Positions 34,218 through 42,460 of a DNA stretch of 50,298 bases are shown in pieces (the first letter of the stretch is position 1; each line of letters begins with the position of its first letter). A model generated the notes under the pieces. It searched no databases. It was not told where the DNA came from and was given only the letters and a program-made list of their open reading frames with translations. Source of the DNA: Gemmatimonadota bacterium (lineage in GTDB: Bacteria; Gemmatimonadota; Gemmatimonadetes; Gemmatimonadales; Gemmatimonadaceae); NCBI GenBank assembly GCA_016218305.1, contig JACREJ010000001.1, positions 1-50,298 of the forward strand. Reading direction: 5' to 3'. The position numbers and the translations under genes were made by a program.

Positions 34218-34880
34218 TCATCCGGAGGTGCCGCGCGCCGCCTTCACCTCGGCCAGCAGGTCGAGCGCGCGCGCCACCGACGACGGTGCGTCCTTGCCGT
34301 ACGCGTGCGCGCCGATCGCGCCGGCATAGTCCTCCGACACGGCGGCGCCGCCGACCATCACGCGCAGGCGGTCGAACAGCCCGGCCGCGCGGAATGCCTC
34401 GATGTTGACCTTCATCTGCCCCATGGTGGTGGTGAGCAGGGCCGACATGCCGACGATCTCCGGCCGGTGCTCCTCGATGGCGGCCTGGAACTTGGCGAGC
34501 GGCGTGTTGATGCCGAGGTCGATGACGCGGAAGCCGGCGCCGCGCAGCATCATCCCCACGAGGTTCTTGCCGATGTCGTGGATGTCGCCCTTCACCGTGC
34601 CGATGACGTACGTGCCGATGGGCTCGATGCCGCAGGCGGCGAGCACGGGCTCGAGGTGCGCGAGTCCGGCCTTCATGGCGCGCGCCGCGATGAGCACCTC
34701 GGGGACGAAGATGATGTTGTCGCGAAAGCGGACGCCGATCACCTGCATCCCGGCGATGAGGCCGCGCTCGAGGATGTCGGCCGGCGCCACGCCTTCGTCG
34801 AGCGCCTCCTTCGTGAGGCGCGCCACGTCGTCGGCGTGGCCGTCAATCAGGTGCTGCGCAAGGAGCCCGAGGTCAGCCAT
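34218..34880 (-). CDS. Corrinoid (methyl-B12) binding protein, MtaC/MtbC type
   Basis: The protein has 220 residues. A helical cap domain (1-85, with the ILERGLIAGMQVIGVRF pattern) is followed by a cobalamin-binding Rossmann domain. The base-off/His-on motif D-x-H-x-x-G is GDIHDIGKN, with H101 as cobalt ligand. SALLTTTMGQMK and MVGGAAVSEDYA complete the B12 site. It shuttles the methyl group between the substrate methyltransferase and the acceptor enzyme. The 5' end overlaps the symporter gene by eight bases. Confidence 0.95.
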   Translation of the reverse strand: MADLGLLAQHLIDGHADDVARLTKEALDEGVAPADILERGLIAGMQVIGVRFRDNIIFVPEVLIAARAMKAGLAHLEPVLAACGIEPIGTYVIGTVKGDIHDIGKNLVGMMLRGAGFRVIDLGINTPLAKFQAAIEEHRPEIVGMSALLTTTMGQMKVNIEAFRAAGLFDRLRVMVGGAAVSEDYAGAIGAHAYGKDAPSSVARALDLLAEVKAARGTSG

Positions 34881-36651
34881 TCTCGCTCCGCAGCGCGTGG
34901 AGGATGGCGGCGCCGCACGCCAGGGACGCCGCGATGTACACGAGGCCGCGCACGGTGCCGCCGAGCAGCAATTCGCCGATGCCGAACAGCGAGAGGTAGA
35001 CGGTGAGGCAGCCCAGCACCCACTGCCGCAGGTTGACCCAGCCGCTCCCTTCGGGCTTCACGTCGGGGGCGAGCGCCGCAATCGGTCCCCAGCCGCGCAG
35101 CGACGGCCGCGTGTGCCGGTAGAACGCCACGAGCGTCGCCTGGTCCGTGGGCGGCGTGAGGAACGTGACGGAGAGCCAGACGACGGTCACCACCGCCGTG
35201 GTGACGAGGATCGAGTAGGCGAAGAAGATCTGCGCGTCGCGGCCCGAGGTGCTGAGGCCAAAGCCCTCCGGTCCGACGCCGAGCTGCAGCCAGATCGACG
35301 TGATGGTGGCGGCGAGCATCGCCGAGATCTCCGACCAGGCGCTGACGCGCCACCAGTACCAGCGCAGGATGAAGACCAGTCCCGTGCCGGCGCCGATGGA
35401 GAGCAGCAGGTCGAGCGCGCGCGTCACCTGGCCCAGTCGCAATGCGACGAGCCCGCACAGGATCATGATGATCACCGACGCCACGCGCGACGCGCCGACG
35501 TAGTGCTGTTCCGTCTGCCCCGGCTTCAGGTACGGCCGGTAGAGGTCGTTGACGAGGTACGAGGCGCCCCAGTTCAGCTGGGTGGAGATGGTGGACATGT
35601 ACGCCGCGCCGAAGGCGGCGAGCATCACGCCACGCCAGCCGTGCGGCAGCACGTCAGTCATCAGCTTCACGTAGCCCATTTCCGGATCGGCCGCCACGGT
35701 GGCATTGCCGGCGTAGTACACCATGGACGCCAGCGCGGTGAGGATCCACGGCCAGGGCCGAACGGTATAGTGCAGGATATTGAAGGTGAGGACGGCGAGC
35801 AGTGACGACTTCTCGTCCCTGGACGCGAACATCCGCTGCGCCACGTACCCGCCGCCACCGGGCTCGGCGCCCGGGTACACGGCCGCCCACCATTGCACGG
35901 CGAGGAAGACCGCGAGCGTGATGAGCGGAAGGAAAGCCCCGTCGTTCTGCGGAAAGAACGTGAGCAAGCTCTGCGTTGCCGCTTCGCCGTGCGTGCGCAC
36001 GAGTCCGGCGTGCATGCCGTCGAGCCCGCCAACGGCGCTGACCGCGAAGATGGCGAGCGCCACGGAGCCAGCCATCGCCAGCAGGAACTGGAAAAAGTCC
36101 GTCCAGAGTACGCCCATGAAGCCGCCGAGCGTGGAGTAGAGCGCGGTGACGCCGAAGCAGATGAAGACGGCGGTCCACTCATCGATGCCGACCGTGGCCT
36201 TGAGGACCTTCACCATGCCGAGGGTGACGGCGCCGCCGATGATGGCATTGATGGGCAGGCCCAGGTAGACCGACCGGAAGATGCGCAGGAAGTGCGCCGG
36301 GCGTCCGGAATAGCGGATGGCGACGAACTCCACGTCGGTCATCACGCCGGAGCGGCGCCAGAGCCGGGCGAAGAAGAAGACGGTGAGCATGCCCGAGAGC
36401 ACGAACGCCCACCAGATCCAGTTGCCGGCGATGCCGCCGCGCGCCGTAATGCCGGCGACGAGGAGCGGCGTGTCGGAGGCAAAGGTGGTGGCGACGATGG
36501 AAATGCCCGCCAGCCACCATGGCACCGTGCGCCCGGCGAGAAAGTAGTTCTCGGTGGACCTGGACGCGCGCTTCGTGAACATGAGCCCGACACCGAGACT
36601 CAGCGCGAAGTAGACCGCGACGATCAGCCAGTCGATCCAGGCAAGGGTCAT
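34873..36651 (-). CDS. Sodium:solute symporter (SSS family)
   Basis: The protein has 592 residues with about 13-14 membrane helices. Family hallmarks are the N-terminal DWLIVAVYFALSLGVGLMFTKRA, ENYFLAGRTVPWWLAGISIVATTFASDTPL and the sodium-site helix AFGAAYMSTISTQLNWGASYLVNDLYRPYLKPG. The first gene of the corrinoid operon, it presumably imports the methyl donor. SSS members carry sugars, amino acids, carboxylates, betaine-like compounds or vitamins, so the substrate is not predictable from sequence alone. Confidence 0.92.
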   Translation of the reverse strand: MTLAWIDWLIVAVYFALSLGVGLMFTKRASRSTENYFLAGRTVPWWLAGISIVATTFASDTPLLVAGITARGGIAGNWIWWAFVLSGMLTVFFFARLWRRSGVMTDVEFVAIRYSGRPAHFLRIFRSVYLGLPINAIIGGAVTLGMVKVLKATVGIDEWTAVFICFGVTALYSTLGGFMGVLWTDFFQFLLAMAGSVALAIFAVSAVGGLDGMHAGLVRTHGEAATQSLLTFFPQNDGAFLPLITLAVFLAVQWWAAVYPGAEPGGGGYVAQRMFASRDEKSSLLAVLTFNILHYTVRPWPWILTALASMVYYAGNATVAADPEMGYVKLMTDVLPHGWRGVMLAAFGAAYMSTISTQLNWGASYLVNDLYRPYLKPGQTEQHYVGASRVASVIIMILCGLVALRLGQVTRALDLLLSIGAGTGLVFILRWYWWRVSAWSEISAMLAATITSIWLQLGVGPEGFGLSTSGRDAQIFFAYSILVTTAVVTVVWLSVTFLTPPTDQATLVAFYRHTRPSLRGWGPIAALAPDVKPEGSGWVNLRQWVLGCLTVYLSLFGIGELLLGGTVRGLVYIAASLACGAAILHALRSENG

Positions 36652-36830
36652 TGCCGGTTCCGTGTGCAGGGTGTGCGCAGCAAGCCTCGTATGATCGGAC
36701 CATCAGGGCCACGGCGCCAGACCCGAACGTGCGACGGCGCGACGCACGGCGCCGCGGCACCGCACGTCGCTCAGCGGCGAGCGCGCCGCCCGCTTATTTT
36801 TCCGGGGGTACCACGCACTGCCTCCGAGCC
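36652..36830. other. Divergent spacer before the corrinoid operon and the DUF481 gene
   Basis: This 179-bp gap separates divergent genes. A single AT-rich run CTTATTTTT at 36793-36801, 30 bp before the ATG at 36831, may be the -10 region of the DUF481 gene. On the symporter side I see no clear promoter, riboswitch or cobalamin-box-like element. Confidence 0.35.
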
Positions 36831-37577
36831 ATGACACACTCCCTGCGTCTCGCCCTCTTCGTCTTCGCTCCCATCCTCCTGCCGGCTGGCCTGATCGCCG
36901 CCCAGGAGAAGGCGCCGGAACGTCCCACCTGGGTGGGTTCGTTCGGCGCCGGCCTTGCCGTCACGAGCGGCAACACCAACACATCGAATTGGAACGTGTC
37001 GTTCAAGGCAAAACGCGAGCGGCCGACGGGGCTGATCCTCAACGCGGACGGGTTGGTCATCCGGGGGAAGAAGAACGGACGGCCGAGCCTCGATAACACC
37101 GTGCTCAACTCGCGGGCGGAACTCCGGTTCGCCGACAAGTCCTACGTCTTCGGCCAGATGGCGTACCTGCGCGACACGTTCAAGTCCATTGAGTACTTCT
37201 TTGCGCCGACGGCGGGGTTGAGCTACCGGTTCTACAACACGGCGGACGGGTCGTTCTCCGTGAACGCCAGTGCGGGCGCGTCGTGGGAGAGCAACCCCGG
37301 CAAGCCGGTGAAGCGCAAGTCGGCGGTGGCCTTCGGCCAGCGCTTCACGCGCGCGCTCTCGAAGACGGCCACGCTGACGCAGGGCTTCGCGGGGAACGTC
37401 GTGGCCAACGACGTCGGCGACGGCCTCTACTCGACAAGCGTCGGCGTCGCGGCATCGGTGACGAACCGCACGCAGATGAAGGTCGAGGTGCTCAACACGT
37501 ACCGCACCACTCCGCCGCTCGCGACCATCGAGCGGAGCGACCTGTCCACGCTGATGTCGTTCGTGTTCAAGTTCTGA
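36831..37577 (+). CDS. DUF481 (YdiY-like) outer-membrane barrel protein
   Basis: The start at 36831 gives 248 residues with a signal peptide ending LIAAQ. The mature part is a predicted beta-barrel: WVGSFGAGLAVTSGNTNTSNWNVSFKAKRE at the N-terminus is the DUF481 hallmark, and the protein ends in LMSFVFKF with a terminal Phe. YdiY-type proteins are described as salt- or acid-induced outer-membrane proteins of unknown function. It is a single gene, divergent from the corrinoid operon and convergent with the following secreted protein. Confidence 0.85.
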   Translation: MTHSLRLALFVFAPILLPAGLIAAQEKAPERPTWVGSFGAGLAVTSGNTNTSNWNVSFKAKRERPTGLILNADGLVIRGKKNGRPSLDNTVLNSRAELRFADKSYVFGQMAYLRDTFKSIEYFFAPTAGLSYRFYNTADGSFSVNASAGASWESNPGKPVKRKSAVAFGQRFTRALSKTATLTQGFAGNVVANDVGDGLYSTSVGVAASVTNRTQMKVEVLNTYRTTPPLATIERSDLSTLMSFVFKF

Positions 37578-37596
37578 GGGGGTTACGGCCTGCGCC

Positions 37597-37615
37597 AGCG
37601 GCGGCGCCCGGACGC
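37597..37615. repeat. Dispersed 19-mer near a convergent gene end, copy 1
   Basis: AGCGGCGGCGCCCGGACGC occurs here, 20 bp after the DUF481 stop, and again identically at 44514-44532 after the cstA stop. Both lie between convergent genes. It can form a short stem (GCG-CCCGGA-CGC), longer in the second copy. Confidence 0.75.
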
Positions 37616-37673
37616 GGCCACTGCCCTGTGTCTCTCGAGCGCTCCTGACTTCGCGTCGGGCCGGAATCCTGCC

Positions 37674-38543
37674 CTACCGCATCGCGAACATCGTGAACTC
37701 GGCACGCACCGCACCGCCGGTACCGACCGGCCGTGCGTCGTTGACCACGGCCCTGCTGTCCGCGGTGCCGATGCAGTGCCAGCGCTGTTCCCCAGCCCGT
37801 CGCGCACCGCGCGCGCAGTTCGCGCGATACACGAGCAACAGAAGCTGCCTGGCTGCCGGGTTTGTCGAATCACTCGCCAGCACCAGTTCGGATCGTCCCA
37901 CGGGCAGAGGCCAACTGCGTATCTCGCCCGCCGCCAACGCGAGTCGCTCGCTCGCGACACGACGAATCACTTGAATCGGCAGATGGACTTCCTTGCCCCC
38001 GAAATCCACGTCGAGGTACGTTCCGCCAATGTCCACTGCATGGAGAAGGCCGTCAGAATAGCGCACCACACTTGAATCACGAATCCGCGCGGTCCCAGCG
38101 AGCTCAGTGACTCGCGCGCCACTTGAGTCATACGCGACGATGGTCGGAAGCACGGGGTCGCCGCCGACGACGAGCCGTGAGAAGAACGGCATGCCAAACG
38201 TGTCGATCGGACGACACCGGATCTCGTATCGGGCACTCACCCCGGCGAGGTTCACGGTCACAGGCGCGTCGCCCCTTCGGCGACACCGCACTTCACCGTG
38301 GTGCAGGAGTTCCACGACATCGTTCGCGTCGGTCCGAAAGGCCACGCTGCGCGGGGACATGGTATCGCCGCTCGCATCGACGACTGCGATAGGCAGCCGG
38401 AAGGAGGCCGGGCCATTCAGGATCACGCTGTCGGCAGCGACGAGCAGGCGTGCTGGTGCGGGCTCAAGACACTCGAGACTACCGAACAGTACCAGGACCA
38501 AGATCAGGGCACTTCGGTAGTTCCGCACGTTGCGCCTCTCCAC
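37674..38543 (-). CDS. Secreted protein with Ig-like (BIG2-type) domain
   Basis: The protein has 289 residues with an N-terminal hydrophobic export signal (about 11-24; the LEC that follows is a poor lipobox). Residues about 35-110 resemble a bacterial Ig-like domain (DSVILNGPASFRLPIAVVDASGDTM...VAFRTDANDVVELLHHGEV). A second such domain may lie at 115-195. The C-terminal 90 residues are unassigned. Base composition is lower in GC than neighbouring genes, and codon use is less regular, so it may be a lineage-specific or transferred gene. Function unknown. Confidence 0.6.
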   Translation of the reverse strand: MERRNVRNYRSALILVLVLFGSLECLEPAPARLLVAADSVILNGPASFRLPIAVVDASGDTMSPRSVAFRTDANDVVELLHHGEVRCRRRGDAPVTVNLAGVSARYEIRCRPIDTFGMPFFSRLVVGGDPVLPTIVAYDSSGARVTELAGTARIRDSSVVRYSDGLLHAVDIGGTYLDVDFGGKEVHLPIQVIRRVASERLALAAGEIRSWPLPVGRSELVLASDSTNPAARQLLLLVYRANCARGARRAGEQRWHCIGTADSRAVVNDARPVGTGGAVRAEFTMFAMR

Positions 38544-38603
38544 CGAGTTCGATGACTTCCCTCTTCGCGTTCGGGTTGCCCCCGCCGTCGGCCTCAGCTC
38601 CGG

Positions 38604-38894
38604 TCAGCGCGTCACGTCGCTCGGACACTCGCCGTTGCGCATCGCGGTGCCCCAGACGGAACGCCAGCGCGCTGCACGCCTCCGATCGGCCTTTCCTTTC
38701 ACCGCGGCGAGGATTGCCCCAAAGAGCCCCGCCCCGAACATCGACAAGCCAAAGAGACGCAGTGTCTCCGAGAGCGGCGTCGGCGAGAACAGGTTCATGA
38801 GCACGTAGAACGCGAGAATGGTCCACGCGAGTGACAGGAGTACTCGCAGCGCCCGCCACAGTCGCCGAACCATGTTTGCCGAGGTGGATTCCAT
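38604..38894 (-). CDS. Small membrane protein
   Basis: The frame encodes 96 residues with two predicted membrane helices (LLSLAWTILAFYVLMNLF and LFGLSMFGAGLFGAILAAV) and a basic, Arg-rich C-terminal tail. Either of two ATG codons (MESTS or MVRRLW) could start it; no strong ribosome-binding site is seen. It lies 60 bp upstream of the Ig-like protein gene on the same strand. No family was recognised. Hydrophobic pattern and codon phase support it, but confidence is moderate. Confidence 0.5.
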   Translation of the reverse strand: MESTSANMVRRLWRALRVLLSLAWTILAFYVLMNLFSPTPLSETLRLFGLSMFGAGLFGAILAAVKGKADRRRAARWRSVWGTAMRNGECPSDVTR

Positions 38895-39142
38895 GGCAGT
38901 CTGAGAAGTGCCTCGCTCACCACGATTGGGCCCGTCTTGTTGGACTGCGCGGCGACGGATGGGTTGCAGATGCTCGCCCGCCTATCACGCCGCGTCACCC
39001 TCAATATCTGGCACCACGGTTGCCGGCGCCAGCACCCTAAGCGTGACGCGCGCGCGGGCCTTCACCGCCCTCCCGCCGCCCTCCCGCCGCCCCCCCCCCC
39101 CGCCGCCTCCGCTCACACTGCCGTACTCGGCCGCACTCTGCC
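38895..39142. other. 248-bp spacer with C12 tract and CCGCCCTCCCG repeat
   Basis: No gene is supported here. The main feature is a homopolymer of twelve C (39090-39101) preceded by two exact copies of CCGCCCTCCCG (39065-39086). On the minus strand, the sense of the SprT-like gene whose 3' end it follows, this is a dense G-run region (G12, then four GGG blocks) able to form a G-quadruplex. It would lie in the 3' untranslated RNA. Confidence 0.6.
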
Positions 39143-39868
39143 TCAATCCACCACCCGCTTCGCCCGCCCCCCGATCCCCACCGCCTTCGCCTTCTCGCGG
39201 AAGTGCCGGTCGTGCCCCAGCGGATGCCCCTCTTCGTCCTGCCACTGGTGCACCATCTCGTGCAGCAGCGTCTCGAGCGCTTCGGCAAAGCCGTGGCGGC
39301 GCAGGTGGCGCCGCGAGATGGCAATCTCGGCGTGGCGCCCGTGCTGCGCCGGAGCATAATGCCCGAGCCGCGCACGCATCCGGCGTGAGACGCGCACCGT
39401 GACCCGCTTCAGCGCGCCTCCGAATCGTTCGACGTTGTACCTGGCGTGCCACTCGGACAGCTTTGCCGCCATCCCCTCGTCATCGGGATGCGTGCGCTCG
39501 GGGGCGCGCGGCTCGCGCCGCTCGTCCTCGCCAATCGGATAGGCGATGAGCACACGCCGGGCCGCCAGCCGGTCGGCGCGGCGCGGGGACATGAGGAACT
39601 TCACGATGGCGCGATGCACGCTCTCCGGCGCCGCGAGAAAGGCGCGATGCACGCGCAGCGTCCCGTCGTTGAGGCTCACCATCACCGACCGGTTGCGCGT
39701 CAGCGTCAGTGCACGCACCCCGCGCAGCCCCATCGCCTTGAGCTGCGCCAGCAGCTCGGCTCCGCTGCGCGGCGCGTGCGTGAACTCGATCGCCAGCTGC
39801 TGCGCGTCGCGCGACGTCTTGGCCGCACGCAGGCCGCGCAGGCGGCCGATCAGCGCGCGAAGGCCCAT
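39143..39868 (-). CDS. SprT-like zinc metalloprotease-fold protein
   Basis: The start at 39868 (MGLRALIGRLRG) gives 241 residues, with the first 19 bases overlapping the phosphoesterase gene. The SprT signature is LLHEMVHQWQ with the HExxH zinc site, followed by GHDRHF containing the third His. The first 100 residues are a basic helical region. SprT-like proteins include DNA-protein crosslink proteases (SPRTN) and uncharacterised bacterial relatives. No zinc ribbon follows. The coupling to a calcineurin-like phosphoesterase is notable. Confidence 0.83.
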   Translation of the reverse strand: MGLRALIGRLRGLRAAKTSRDAQQLAIEFTHAPRSGAELLAQLKAMGLRGVRALTLTRNRSVMVSLNDGTLRVHRAFLAAPESVHRAIVKFLMSPRRADRLAARRVLIAYPIGEDERREPRAPERTHPDDEGMAAKLSEWHARYNVERFGGALKRVTVRVSRRMRARLGHYAPAQHGRHAEIAISRRHLRRHGFAEALETLLHEMVHQWQDEEGHPLGHDRHFREKAKAVGIGGRAKRVVD

Positions 39869-40671
39869 GTCTGCGACGGTGTGAAGTCGCCCGCCCCCGT
39901 GCTCCACTCCTGCCGCGTCACCGTCACCTGCGCGGCGTCCCACGCGATCTCGTGGAAGCAGACGGGCCGCCCACCGCGCGACCGGTTGGAGATGGTGTTC
40001 ACCTGCGATACCACGTACCGCCGCCCGCCGCGCACCACCTGCTCCACCTGCGACTCGTGGTCGTGGCCGCACAGCACCAGCTCACACCCCGTGGCCGCCA
40101 CGTCGTCGAGCCCGCCCTCGCGCGACACGAGCCCCCACCGGTTCGACAGCTTCCCGCGCAACACGTTGTGGTGCACCATCAGCACCCGCAGGTCGTTGGC
40201 CGACGCCGCCGACAGCTCCCGCGTCGCCCGCGCGAGCTGTTCTGGCCGCATCGCCCCCACGATCGACAGGTCGCGCAGGCGCGTCGTCAGCGTGAACCAC
40301 TGGATGCCGTGCGAGGTGTTGATGCTCGCCACCGTCGCCCCCGCGGCGCGCAGCGTCGGCTCGAGGTCGCGCGAGATCCACTTCCGATAACCCCTGTACC
40401 CTGCACCCCGCACTCCGACCCCGAAGGGAAACCACCACCATGCCACATCGTGATTGCCGGGAATCACCACCGTCGGCGCCGACGCCCTGGCCTTCTCCAT
40501 GAAGGCCCGCGCCTTCCGGAATTGACGGCGCGTATTCCGCTGCGTCAGGTCGCCCGAGATGGCAATAACATCCCACCGTCGCGCCGCGAAGCGCCGCTCC
40601 ACGGCGGCCACGGCCGCCGGCACCTCGGGGTGGCCGAAGTGGATGTCGCCGAGATGCACGAGCATCGGCAC
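39850..40671 (-). CDS. Calcineurin-like metallophosphoesterase
   Basis: The protein has 273 residues with all five metal motifs: GDIHFG (D8, H10), SGDLT, PGNHD, MVHHN and GHDHE. Members hydrolyse phosphodiesters such as cyclic nucleotides, glycerophosphodiesters or nucleic-acid ends. The start codon is directly next to the stop of the dehydrogenase gene, and the 3' end overlaps the SprT-like gene by 19 bp. No signal peptide, so it is cytoplasmic. The substrate cannot be assigned. Confidence 0.92.
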   Translation of the reverse strand: MPMLVHLGDIHFGHPEVPAAVAAVERRFAARRWDVIAISGDLTQRNTRRQFRKARAFMEKARASAPTVVIPGNHDVAWWWFPFGVGVRGAGYRGYRKWISRDLEPTLRAAGATVASINTSHGIQWFTLTTRLRDLSIVGAMRPEQLARATRELSAASANDLRVLMVHHNVLRGKLSNRWGLVSREGGLDDVAATGCELVLCGHDHESQVEQVVRGGRRYVVSQVNTISNRSRGGRPVCFHEIAWDAAQVTVTRQEWSTGAGDFTPSQTWAFAR

Positions 40672-41685
40672 CTACAGCCTGGCGATCACCGCGTCGGTGT
40701 ACTGCTCCGTCGTCGCCGTCCCGCCGAGGTCGCGCGTCAACTGCTTCCGCTCGCGCAGCACCGTCTCGATGGCGGTCTGGATGCGCTGTGCCAGCGCGTC
40801 CTGGCCCATGTAGTCGAGCATCTGGCACGCCGCAAGCATCACCGCCGTCGGGTTGGCGACGCCCTTGCCCGCGATATCGGGCGCCGTGCCGTGCACCGCC
40901 TCGAAGATCCCGACCTCGTTGCCGATGTTCGAGCCGGGCGTGACGCCGAGCCCGCCGACGAGCCCCGACGTGAGGTCGGAGAGGATGTCGCCGAAGAGGT
41001 TGGTCGTCACGATGACGTCGTAGCGCTCGGGACGCATCACGAGCTCCATCGCGCAGGCGTCCACGATGCGCTCCTCGATCTCGATGCGTCCCGCGTACTC
41101 TGACGCGACCTGCCGTCCCACCTCGAGGAAGAGCCCCTGCGAGTACTTGAGGATGTTCGCCTTGTGCACCATGGTCACCTTCCGGCGACCATGCCTGATG
41201 GCGTACTCGCACGCATACCGATGGATGCGCTCGGCGCCGTACCGCGTCACCACCGCGATGGACTGCGCGGCCGCGTGCTCGTCGGTACCCACCTTGATGT
41301 AGTTCTCGACACCGATGTAGAGCCCCTCGGTGTTCTCGCGCACGAGCACGATGTCCACCCCATCGAAGCGCAGCCCCGGCAGGACGCTCTTGGCCGGTCG
41401 CACGTTGGCGAAGAGGTCGAACGTCTTGCGCAGCGCGACATTGATGGAGCGGAAGCCCTTCCCGAGGGCCGTTTCGAGCGGCCCCTTGAGCGCGAGCTTC
41501 GTGCGGCGAATCGACGCGAGTGTTGCCTCGGGAAGCGGGTCGCCGACCGCCGTCACGGCGGCCGCGCCGGCGAGCTGCGAATCCCACGTGATGTCGGCAC
41601 CGGCGGCGTCGAGCAGGCGGACGGTTGCCTCGGTGATGCTCGGGCCGATGCCGTCGCCGGGAATGAGGGTGACTGGCGTGCTCAT
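40672..41685 (-). CDS. NAD-type isocitrate dehydrogenase / isopropylmalate dehydrogenase family
   Basis: The protein has 337 residues. Family motifs are LIPGDGIGPSI, RENTEGLYIGVENY, MVHKANILKYSQGLF, VTTNLFGDILSDLTSGLVGGLGV and EAVHGTAPDIAGKGVANPTA. RENTEGLYIG and the short length favour the NAD-dependent isocitrate (or homoisocitrate) dehydrogenase branch rather than LeuB, which has R-E-L-T-G-G there. It would convert isocitrate to 2-oxoglutarate in the TCA cycle. It is followed without a gap by the phosphoesterase gene. Confidence 0.9.
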   Translation of the reverse strand: MSTPVTLIPGDGIGPSITEATVRLLDAAGADITWDSQLAGAAAVTAVGDPLPEATLASIRRTKLALKGPLETALGKGFRSINVALRKTFDLFANVRPAKSVLPGLRFDGVDIVLVRENTEGLYIGVENYIKVGTDEHAAAQSIAVVTRYGAERIHRYACEYAIRHGRRKVTMVHKANILKYSQGLFLEVGRQVASEYAGRIEIEERIVDACAMELVMRPERYDVIVTTNLFGDILSDLTSGLVGGLGVTPGSNIGNEVGIFEAVHGTAPDIAGKGVANPTAVMLAACQMLDYMGQDALAQRIQTAIETVLRERKQLTRDLGGTATTEQYTDAVIARL

Positions 41686-41712
41686 CTGGAACTCCCGTTC
41701 ATAAGAACAAGG

Positions 41713-42357
41713 TCACGGGGCGACGACGAGATCGGCCACCCGCGTGGCCAGTTGCTGCAACAAGGCCGGCGAATACGTCGCCGCGCGGTCGCTCGGCAGG
41801 TCCACCTGCCAGAGGACGGTGTTCAGTCGCGCATCCACCAGCAGGAGCCGCACCGCGAGGTGACCGCCGTCCTTTCCCCCCTCGGCGCGCAGCTCCACCG
41901 GCATCAGCAGGTAGCGCGCGTCGTGCAGCGCGACCACACGCCGCAGATTGCTGGCCAGCGGATCGACAATCACGGGCTTCTTGGGGTTCACGCCGTTGCG
42001 TACGGGATACGCGCCGAGGTTGCGCGGGTCGGCCGTGTACATCGCGTTGCGCTTGGACGTGCGCTGGACATCGGCCGGCGTGGCCCACATCCCCTTGAGG
42101 CCGTGCTCCTCGAGCTGCTCCGAGAGCAGGCTGTCAAATGCCGCGCGGATCGCCTGGCTTGGCTGCCCGGCGAATGCGCCGGCGCCTTCCTTATAAAACT
42201 GCACCGGCACCACCGCCACCTTCACCGACGAGTACTGCGCCAACGGAGCCGTCGGTACCCCCGCTTGCTGGAGCTCTTGCTTCACCGGGTTCTGCGCCGG
42301 TTGCTGCGCCGGAAGGCAGGCGGCGACAGTCACAAACAGGAGCATCATGCGGCGCAT
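41713..42357 (-). CDS. Lipoprotein of unknown function
   Basis: The start at 42357 (MRRMMLLFVTVAAC) gives 214 residues with a good lipobox VAAC at residues 11-14. The mature protein has an alpha/beta pattern: SVKVAVVPVQFYKE, AIRAAFDSLLSEQLEEHG, ARYLLMPVELRAEG and LAVRLLLVDARLNTVLWQVDLPSD. The pattern is reminiscent of lipoproteins that sense or scaffold envelope assembly (GNA1162/LpoB-like), but no specific motif proves that. It is divergent from cstA, with 103 bp between the starts. Confidence 0.7.
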   Translation of the reverse strand: MRRMMLLFVTVAACLPAQQPAQNPVKQELQQAGVPTAPLAQYSSVKVAVVPVQFYKEGAGAFAGQPSQAIRAAFDSLLSEQLEEHGLKGMWATPADVQRTSKRNAMYTADPRNLGAYPVRNGVNPKKPVIVDPLASNLRRVVALHDARYLLMPVELRAEGGKDGGHLAVRLLLVDARLNTVLWQVDLPSDRAATYSPALLQQLATRVADLVVAP

Positions 42358-42460
42358 CTCGACCCCGGGTAGGTGGACCATTGAAAGGTAGACATTGCAC
42401 CACCCCCCGCGCGATGCCCATCTTCTCCCGTCGCCTTAACCCGCCTTCACCGGGCCGACC

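Noticed and set aside
34873-36830. Cobalamin riboswitch before the corrinoid operon
   Set aside because: No B12-box-like sequence was recognised in the 179-bp upstream gap; a covariance scan would be needed to exclude it fully.
40082-41587. A 501-codon frame overlapping the dehydrogenase and phosphoesterase genes
   Set aside because: It spans two well-supported genes in another frame and has Arg/Gly/Ala-rich shadow composition.
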